DNA from: Nocardioides pinisoli
Lineage (GTDB): Bacteria; Actinomycetota; Actinomycetes; Propionibacteriales; Nocardioidaceae
NCBI RefSeq assembly: GCF_024199985.1
Contig: NZ_JANARS010000003.1
Location: forward strand, 372,001 to 436,000
Direction of reading: 5' to 3'
Length of the DNA stretch: 64,000 nucleotides
This document shows positions 58,853 through 64,000 of the stretch, piece after piece. A program made the translations under genes and the position numbers. The notes under the pieces are model-generated. The model was not told the DNA's origin. It made no database searches and saw only the letters and a program-made list of their open reading frames with translations. Position 1 is the stretch's first letter, and each line of letters begins with the position of its first letter.

Positions 58853-60024
58853 CCACGACCTCCGGGCAGCCGCAGCGCGACCGTCATCGACTCCAGCGCG
58901 AGCTGCGGTGGCACGTTGAACTCCAGCATCTGCTCGCGGGCGGTGAAGATCGCGTCGATCATCCGCAGCAGCTCCTCGGGCGAGGCGGCCCGGGCGACGA
59001 CGGCGACGTCGCCGCGCAGCTCCTCGTTGACGAGGAGGCCTGGGGCGCCGACCGACAGGGCGATCGCGTCGCGGTAGACCGAGACGAGGTCCATCAGCGC
59101 ACGGTCGATGACGTCGAGCACGCGCCGCTTGGCCTTCTGCTTCTGCAGCTTCTCCAACCCGGCGAGGGCGGCGCGGTAGGAACGGCTCGTGGTGTCCTTG
59201 CGCTCGCTGCCGAAGATCGCCTGCAGCTCCTGCAGCTCGCGCCGCTCGGCGTCGGCGGTGATCGCCTCGGTCTCCTCCTTGGCGAGCTCGGCGAGGTTGG
59301 TCGCGGCCGTCATGCAGGACCCCAGCGACGTCAGGCGGGCCGGGATGCTGATCACCTCGCGCCGGCGCGTGCGGGTCTCCTCGTCGAGGGCCAGGGCGCG
59401 GGCGCGCCCGATGTGCCCCTGGCTGGCGCGCGCGGCGAAGCCGGCCATGGTCTCGGAGATGCCGTCGTTGGCGGTCAGGAAGGCCGCGACGTCGCGGGTG
59501 CCGGGCGTGGCCAGCGTCAGGGTGCGACACCGCGAGCGGATCGTCGGCAGCACGTCGCGGACCGTCGGGGCGCACAGCAGCCACAGCGTCTTGGGGGTCG
59601 GCTCCTCGATCGCCTTGAGGAGCGCGTTGCCGGTGCGGGGGTTCTCCGGGGTGCCGAGCCGGTCGGCGTCCTCGATCACCACGATCTGCCAGCGCCCGAT
59701 CGAGGGGAACTTCGCCGCCGACTGCACGAGGTCGCGCATGTCGTCGACGTAGAGGACGGAGGTCTCCGACTTCACCCACGTGATGTCGGGGTGGTTGCCC
59801 TTCATCCCCAGCCGGCACGCCTCGCACTCGCCGCAGCCCGTACGGCGCTCGCACTGCAGCGCCGCGGCGAAGGCGCGCGCGACGTTGGACCGGCCCGAGC
59901 CGGGCGGCCCGGTGAACAGCCAGGCGTGGGTCATCCCCTGACCGGCGGCCGCGTGCTGGAGCACCTCGATGGTGGGACGCTGTCCGACGAGGTCGTCCCA
60001 GACGGTGCGGGTCGTGGTCGTCAT
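58849..60024 (-). CDS. holB: DNA polymerase III subunit delta'
   Basis: 391 residues from ATG 60024, overlapping tmk by 4 nt. The clamp-loader fold starts VWDDLVGQRPTIEVLQHAAAGQ; the P-loop reads FTGPPGSGRSNVARA, where Arg replaces the usual Lys, in line with a non-hydrolysing delta' subunit. The four-Cys zinc module is CERRTGCGECEACR, and the sensor 1 region is IEEPTPKTLWLLCAP with the SRC motif in TIRSRCRTLTL. The C-terminal helical collar (about 250-391) follows. It loads the beta clamp as part of the holoenzyme. Middle gene of tmk-holB-exopeptidase. Confidence 0.94.
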   Translation of the reverse strand: MTTTTRTVWDDLVGQRPTIEVLQHAAAGQGMTHAWLFTGPPGSGRSNVARAFAAALQCERRTGCGECEACRLGMKGNHPDITWVKSETSVLYVDDMRDLVQSAAKFPSIGRWQIVVIEDADRLGTPENPRTGNALLKAIEEPTPKTLWLLCAPTVRDVLPTIRSRCRTLTLATPGTRDVAAFLTANDGISETMAGFAARASQGHIGRARALALDEETRTRRREVISIPARLTSLGSCMTAATNLAELAKEETEAITADAERRELQELQAIFGSERKDTTSRSYRAALAGLEKLQKQKAKRRVLDVIDRALMDLVSVYRDAIALSVGAPGLLVNEELRGDVAVVARAASPEELLRMIDAIFTAREQMLEFNVPPQLALESMTVALRLPGGRG

Positions 60025-60659
60025 CGGACCGCCAGCAGGGGCTCGACGCGCTCGCGGATGGTCGCGGCGATCTCGTCGATCGGCGCGCGCGCATCGAGCA
60101 CGACGTAGTGGTCGGGGTCGGCGGCGGCGAGGCCGAGGAAGCCCTGCCGCACCCGCTGGTGGAAGTCCAGCGACTGCCCCTCGATCCGGTCGCGGCCGGT
60201 GAACCGGTCGAGCCCTGCCTGCGGCTCCAGGTCGAGGACGACGGTCAGGTGCGGGCGCAGGTCGCCGGTGGCCCACCGTGCGACGGCCTCGACCTCGGCG
60301 ACGTCGAGCGTGCGGCCCGCTCCCTGGTAGGCCAGGGTGGAGTCGACGTAGCGGTCGGTGATCACGACCTCGCCGCGGGCGAGCGCGGGAAGCACGACGT
60401 GGTCGACGTGCTCGGCCTTGTCGGCGGCGTAGAGCAGCGCCTCGGTGCGGTCGGACAGGTCGCCGGTCGCCGGGTCGAGCACGATGCGCCGCAGCTCCTT
60501 GCCGACCGAGGTGTCACCGGGCTCGAAGGTGAGCAGGACGGCCTCTCCGCGCTCGACGAGCCAGTCGCGCAGCAGACGCGACTGGGTGGACTTGCCGGCG
60601 CCCTCGCCGCCCTCGAAGCACACGAAGAGCCCGGTCTCCGAGAACACGCCTGCGCTCAT
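60021..60659 (-). CDS. tmk: Thymidylate kinase
   Basis: 212 residues from ATG 60659 (MSAGVFSETGLFVCFEGGEGAGKSTQSRLL). The P-loop FEGGEGAGKST is near residues 15-25, the DRY-type motif is VVITDRYVDSTLAYQGAGR and the lid contains DRFTGRDRIEGQSLDFHQRVRQGF; the C-terminal VVLDARAPIDEIAATI closes the fold. It phosphorylates dTMP to dTDP. The start overlaps the stop of the leader ORF 60656-60727 (ATGA), and there is no good Shine-Dalgarno sequence just before this ATG, so translation may depend on the leader. First enzyme gene of the operon. Confidence 0.95.
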   Translation of the reverse strand: MSAGVFSETGLFVCFEGGEGAGKSTQSRLLRDWLVERGEAVLLTFEPGDTSVGKELRRIVLDPATGDLSDRTEALLYAADKAEHVDHVVLPALARGEVVITDRYVDSTLAYQGAGRTLDVAEVEAVARWATGDLRPHLTVVLDLEPQAGLDRFTGRDRIEGQSLDFHQRVRQGFLGLAAADPDHYVVLDARAPIDEIAATIRERVEPLLAVR

Positions 60660-60727
60660 CCGGGGTCCCCGCGGTGTCGTCCGGGGGAGCGCAGCGGAGG
60701 AGGAGAACTCCGTGGGGTGGTGTCCAC
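60656..60727 (-). CDS. Leader peptide ORF (23 residues) in front of tmk
   Basis: GTG 60727 lies 7 nt after the -10 box TAGGGT (minus reading, 60735-60740), exactly as in the leaderless genes here. It encodes VDTTPRSSPPPLRSPGRHRG DPG (two parts) and its TGA overlaps the tmk ATG. It is encoded by the 59-bp repeat also found at the start of lutB, in the same reading frame there. The SPPP run could slow ribosomes. A role in coupling or control of tmk translation is inference. Confidence 0.55.
   Translation of the reverse strand: MDTTPRSSPPPLRSPGRHRGDPG
60661..60719 (-). repeat. 59-bp repeat, copy 2 (tmk leader)
   Basis: Ungapped match to 44977-45035 with 6 differences (3 in the loop-like centre, 1 and 2 towards the 5' side in minus reading). 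Same strand, same frame. Confidence 0.88.
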
Positions 60728-60885
60728 GTGGCACACCCTACGGGCGGGGTGGGACACGCATCCGGGGGACGGTCGGACGGACCCAACGCCGACCGCGGCG
60801 CCAGCGTCAGGCGTACGCCGCCTCCGAACCGGTGCGTTCGGTCCGCTCGACGGCCTAGGATCCTGCTCAGCCGGAGGGGGACAGC

Positions 60886-61596
60886 GTGACGACGAAGCTG
60901 GTGGTGCCGCCCGAGCCCGCGCGCCTCGCGACGCAGCCACCCGCCCGCCTGGACTGCATCGTCGCCTGGGTGCTCCTCGCCGGTGTCCTCGTGATGTACG
61001 CCGCCGCCGCCGTGGTCGGCGAGCGTGAGACCGACCTCCCGCACCTGCGGGCGGCCATCGCGTCGGGCGAGGTCACCGAGGTCCGGCTGTCGGAGGGCCT
61101 GGACGACGGCTCCCGCGGCTACATCGGCGTGAAGGTCGCGTGGGAGCAGCACGGTGTCTCCTACTCGACGACCGTCACCCAGGCCTCCGGCGAGCGCCAG
61201 GCGCGCCAGGCTCGGCGCGGAAACGCGTCGACCCCCGTCGCGGTGGGTGATGTCGCGGACTTCCTCACCGCCGACGGGCAGGTGCGAGTGGCCGGCACGA
61301 CCCAGCGTCCCTTCGGGACCTCGACCGAGGTGCTGGGGTTCACCGTCCCGGGCGAGTTCTTCGTCGCGCAGCTCGTCATCACCTGCGCGACCCTGCTGTT
61401 GATCGGCGCCCGCGAGCCGTGGCGAGCCACGCGTTGGGCTTGGGCATGGCTCGTCCTCCTGACGCCGGTCGGCGTCCCGGGCTTCCTGCTGCTGGGCGGC
61501 ATGACCGGTCTCCTCCGACCGGAGTCGCCGCAGCGACGGTTGACCGCCGGGTGGGCGTTGCTCCTCGCGCTGCTGGTCTTCGCGCCGGGGGCCTGA
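60886..61596 (+). CDS. Membrane protein of unknown function
   Basis: 236 residues from GTG 60886 (VTTKLVVPPEPARLATQPPARLD) with GGAGGGGG upstream and TAGGAT at 60856-60861 as likely -10. One hydrophobic span near the N-terminus (IVAWVLLAGVLVMYAAAAVVG, ~25-45), a soluble ~100-residue segment (ETDLPHLRAAIASGEVTEVRLSEGLDDGS ... GVSYSTTVTQASGERQ), then three more spans (FFVAQLVITCATLLLIGA, WAWAWLVLLTPVGVPGFLLLGG and WALLLALLVFAPGA). Unknown family. Divergent from the tmk operon and convergent with topA. Confidence 0.78.
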   Translation: MTTKLVVPPEPARLATQPPARLDCIVAWVLLAGVLVMYAAAAVVGERETDLPHLRAAIASGEVTEVRLSEGLDDGSRGYIGVKVAWEQHGVSYSTTVTQASGERQARQARRGNASTPVAVGDVADFLTADGQVRVAGTTQRPFGTSTEVLGFTVPGEFFVAQLVITCATLLLIGAREPWRATRWAWAWLVLLTPVGVPGFLLLGGMTGLLRPESPQRRLTAGWALLLALLVFAPGA

Positions 61597-61658
61597 CCGC
61601 GGGGTCTCGTGACAGGCGCCAGGGCGGCTTCCTCGACCAGCGCGCCGCCAGCGGTGCG

Positions 61659-64000
61659 TCAGGACTTCTTGGCCGCGGCCTTCTTCGTCGTCTTCTTGGC
61701 AGCGGTCTTCTTGGCGGTCGTCTTCTTCGCCGCGGCCTTCTTGGCGGGGGCCTTCTTCGCGCCCTTCTTGGCCGCCTTCTTGGCCGGGCCGCGCTCACGC
61801 CGCTCGGCGAGGAGCTCCGCGGCGCGCTCGAGGGTGATCGACTCGACCGTGTCGTCCTTGCGGAGGGTGGCGTTGTACTCGCCGTCGGTGACGTACTCGC
61901 CGAAGCGGCCCGCCTTCACGACGACCGGCTGGCCGGAGACGGGGTCGTTGCCGAGCTCCTTGAGCGGCGGGGTGGCCGCGCCGCGACCGCGCTGCTTGGG
62001 CTGGGCGTAGATGGCCTTGGCCTGGTCGAGGGTGATGTCGAAGATCTGGTCCTCGGACGTCAGGCTGCGGGAGTCGGTGCCCTTCTTGAGGTAGGGCCCG
62101 TAGCGCCCGTTCTGCGCGGTGATCTCGGTGCCGTCGTCGTCGACGCCGACGATGCGCGGCAGGTCGAGCAGCTGGACCGCCTGCTCCAGCGTGACCGTGT
62201 CGAGCGTCATCGACTTGAAGAGCGAGCCGGTGCGCGGCTTGGCCGACTTGGGCGCGTCGTCGGGCAGCACCTCGGTGACGTAGGGGCCGAAACGGCCGTT
62301 CTTCGCCACGATCTGCAGGCCGGTGTCGGGGTGGTTGCCGACGACCTGCTCCTCGCCGGCCGGGTTGGCGAGCAGCTCCTTGGCCTTGGCCACGGTCAGC
62401 TCGTCGGGAGGCAGGTCGTCGGGGACGTTGGCGCGGACCGGGGCAGCGTCACCACCGTCGGGGCCGGGGCCCTCGACGTAGGGGCCATAGCGGCCGACGC
62501 GCAGGTCGATGCCCTCCCCGATCGGGAAGGTCGCCATCTCCTTGGCGTCGATCTCGCCGAGCTCGGTCACCAGCGTCTTGAGGCCGACGACGTCACCGGC
62601 GCCGTAGTAGAACTCGCCGAGCTCGGTGGCCCGGTCCTTGCGACCGCCCGCGATCTCGTCGAGGACGTCCTCCATGTCGGCGGTGAACTCGTAGGACACC
62701 TGCCGGGGGAAGTGCTCCTCGAGCAGCCGGACGACCGAGAAGGCCAGCCAGGCCGGCACCAGGGCGGTGCCCTTCTTGTAGACGTAGCCGCGGTTGAGGA
62801 TCGTGCCGATGATCGAGGCGTAGGTCGACGGACGGCCGATCTCGCGGTCCTCGAGCTCCTTGATCAGCGTGGCCTCGGTGTAGCGCGACGGGGGCTTGGT
62901 CTCGTGGCCCTCGGGCGTGAGCGTGGCCGCCGACACCGCCGCACCCTGCGTGAGGTTGGGCAGGCGGGTCTCGGCGTCGTCGCGGCGCTTGGAGGCGTCG
63001 TCGATGTCCTCGACGTAGGCCTTGAGGAAGCCGTGGAAGGTGATCGTGCGACCGCTGGCGCTGAAGACCACGTCGCGACCGTCGGCGGCGGCGCCCCCGA
63101 TGCGGATCGTCACCGAGTTGCCGGTGGCGTCCTTCATCTGCGAGGCGACGGTGCGCATCCAGATCAGCTCGTAGAGGCGGAACTGCTCGCCGGACAGGCC
63201 CGTCTGGGCCGGGGTCCGGAACGTGTCGCCGGCCGGCCGGATCGCCTCGTGCGCCTCCTGCGCGTTCTTCACCTTGGAGGCGTAGGTGCGCGGCGAGTCG
63301 GGCAGGTACTCAGCGCCGTAGAGCTCCCGCACCTGGTCGCGCGCGGCACCGACCGCGGCGTCCGAGAGCGTCGTGGAGTCCGTACGCATGTAGGTGATGA
63401 AGCCGTTCTCGTAGAGGCGCTGCGCGACCGACATCGTCACGCTCGCGCTCATCCCGAGCTTGCGGCTGGCCTCCTGCTGCAGCGTGGTGGTGCGGAAGGG
63501 GGCGTAGGGCGAGCGGCGGTAGGGCTTGGACTCCACCGAGCGCACGTCGTACGCCGTCTCGCCCAGGCCGGCGGCCAGCGCCTCGGCGTCGGCGCGGCTG
63601 AGGTGGACGCGCTCGGCCTTGCCCTTCAGCTCGCCGGTGTTGTCGAAGTCGGAGCCACGGGCGACGCGGACCTCGTCGACGCTGTAGAGCTTGGCGGGGA
63701 ACATCCGCGGGTCGTGGCCGGTGCCGGCGTCGAAGGTGGCGTCGAGGTCCCAGTAGGAGGCGACGCGGAACTTCATCCGCTCGCGCTCGCGGTCGACGAC
63801 CAGGCGGGTCGCCACCGACTGCACGCGGCCCGCGGAGAGGCCCGACATGACCTTCTTCCACAGCACGGGCGAGACCTCGTAGCCGTAGAGGCGGTCGAGG
63901 ATCCGGCGCGCCTCCTGGGCCTCGACGAGGTCGTCGTTGATCTCGCGGGGGTTCTCGACCGCGGCGAGGATCGCGGGCTTGGTGATCTCGTGGAAGACCA
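61659..64000 (-). CDS. topA: DNA topoisomerase I, partial (N-terminus beyond the right edge)
   Basis: About 780 residues are present and the frame runs off the window end, so the TOPRIM domain is missing here. The visible sequence begins FHEITKPAILAAVENPREINDDLVEAQEARRILDRLYGYEVSPVLWKKV and then AGRVQSVATRLVVDRERER. The catalytic Tyr is in ENGFITYMRTDSTTLSD. YTEATLIKELEDREIGRPSTYASIIGTILNRGYV and three C-terminal topoisomerase repeats (FGPYVTEVLPDD, YGPYLKKGTDSR, FGEYVTDGEYNATLR) follow. The last ~40 residues are almost only Lys, Ala and Thr, the basic tail seen in actinobacterial TopA, which helps processive DNA binding. Relaxes negative supercoils. Confidence 0.96.
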   Translation of the reverse strand, partial: VFHEITKPAILAAVENPREINDDLVEAQEARRILDRLYGYEVSPVLWKKVMSGLSAGRVQSVATRLVVDRERERMKFRVASYWDLDATFDAGTGHDPRMFPAKLYSVDEVRVARGSDFDNTGELKGKAERVHLSRADAEALAAGLGETAYDVRSVESKPYRRSPYAPFRTTTLQQEASRKLGMSASVTMSVAQRLYENGFITYMRTDSTTLSDAAVGAARDQVRELYGAEYLPDSPRTYASKVKNAQEAHEAIRPAGDTFRTPAQTGLSGEQFRLYELIWMRTVASQMKDATGNSVTIRIGGAAADGRDVVFSASGRTITFHGFLKAYVEDIDDASKRRDDAETRLPNLTQGAAVSAATLTPEGHETKPPSRYTEATLIKELEDREIGRPSTYASIIGTILNRGYVYKKGTALVPAWLAFSVVRLLEEHFPRQVSYEFTADMEDVLDEIAGGRKDRATELGEFYYGAGDVVGLKTLVTELGEIDAKEMATFPIGEGIDLRVGRYGPYVEGPGPDGGDAAPVRANVPDDLPPDELTVAKAKELLANPAGEEQVVGNHPDTGLQIVAKNGRFGPYVTEVLPDDAPKSAKPRTGSLFKSMTLDTVTLEQAVQLLDLPRIVGVDDDGTEITAQNGRYGPYLKKGTDSRSLTSEDQIFDITLDQAKAIYAQPKQRGRGAATPPLKELGNDPVSGQPVVVKAGRFGEYVTDGEYNATLRKDDTVESITLERAAELLAERRERGPAKKAAKKGAKKAPAKKAAAKKTTAKKTAAKKTTKKAAAKKS

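Noticed and set aside
57296-60094. Single 932-codon ORF spanning holB and the exopeptidase
   Set aside because: Upstream part is the holB gene in another frame; the real start is the ATG at 58852 coupled to the holB stop.
61379-61798. Separate Arg/Pro-rich ORF at the end of topA
   Set aside because: Different frame of the Lys/Ala-rich TopA tail.

Overview
This is a very GC-rich window with strong G/C preference at third codon positions, many GTG starts, and many start codons lying 6-8 nt downstream of a TANNNT-like -10 box (leaderless-type starts). Lysine-tailed TopA, HrpB, LutABC, GlxA-type regulators, ANTAR proteins and F420-type (DUF385) enzymes all point to an actinomycete. My best guess is Nocardioidaceae (Nocardioides-like). 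That placement is inference from gene content, not from an rRNA.

Layout. 1-9.3 kb: the end of an RTX-like secreted protein and two complete sensor kinase/response regulator modules, each next to a small multi-pass membrane protein. 9.8-21.6 kb: small hypothetical genes, a DUF480-glyoxalase fusion, two secreted Excalibur proteins (one also an HNH nuclease), a PQQ-type sugar dehydrogenase with a PKD domain, a GMC oxidoreductase, a stomatin-like protein, a Gmad2 protein and the helicase HrpB. 21.6-32.4 kb: a patchy accessory region with a third kinase/regulator pair, orphan genes, three frameshifted or truncated genes, and a family of about eleven short repeats all in the same orientation. 32.6-39.5 kb: two more RTX-like proteins (one with an in-frame stop), a LysM/Gmad2 paralogue, a PAS-ANTAR regulator, a sulfatase, a DUF385 enzyme and a DUF1801 protein. 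39.5-48.5 kb: a GbsR/MarR-controlled ABC exporter, the lactate-utilisation operon lutABC, an acetyltransferase and a secreted GH43 enzyme. 48.5-56.4 kb: a regulator-rich block (TetR/MFS, MarR/NmrA, MerR/SnoaL-like, isochorismatase/GlxA) bounded by a 50-bp direct repeat that contains the 3' end of tRNA-Thr(CGU). 56.4-64 kb: core genes: tRNA-Thr, an OsmC protein, a tight tmk-holB-exopeptidase operon, and topA running off the end.

How the parts work together. Several regulator/target pairs are divergent, with visible dyads between them: 39998-40018 (GbsR/MarR with the ABC exporter), 46455-46466 (before GH43), about 49229-49251 (TetR/MFS), 51976-52034 (MarR/NmrA) and 53662-53693 (MerR). The three kinase/regulator pairs each have a neighbouring 235-265-residue membrane protein, suggesting a repeated envelope-sensing module. 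LutA, LutB and LutC overlap by 4 nt each and should be made together.

The most unusual observations are: (1) the same-orientation intergenic repeat family of 22.4-32.0 kb; (2) the tRNA-Thr-derived direct repeat enclosing a 7.8-kb block without a visible integrase; (3) a 59-bp repeat that encodes the same Pro/Arg-rich peptide at the start of lutB and as a separate leader ORF overlapping the tmk start; and (4) a 404-bp near-identical duplication of the Gmad2 gene in which one copy has lost its LysM segment cleanly and in frame.
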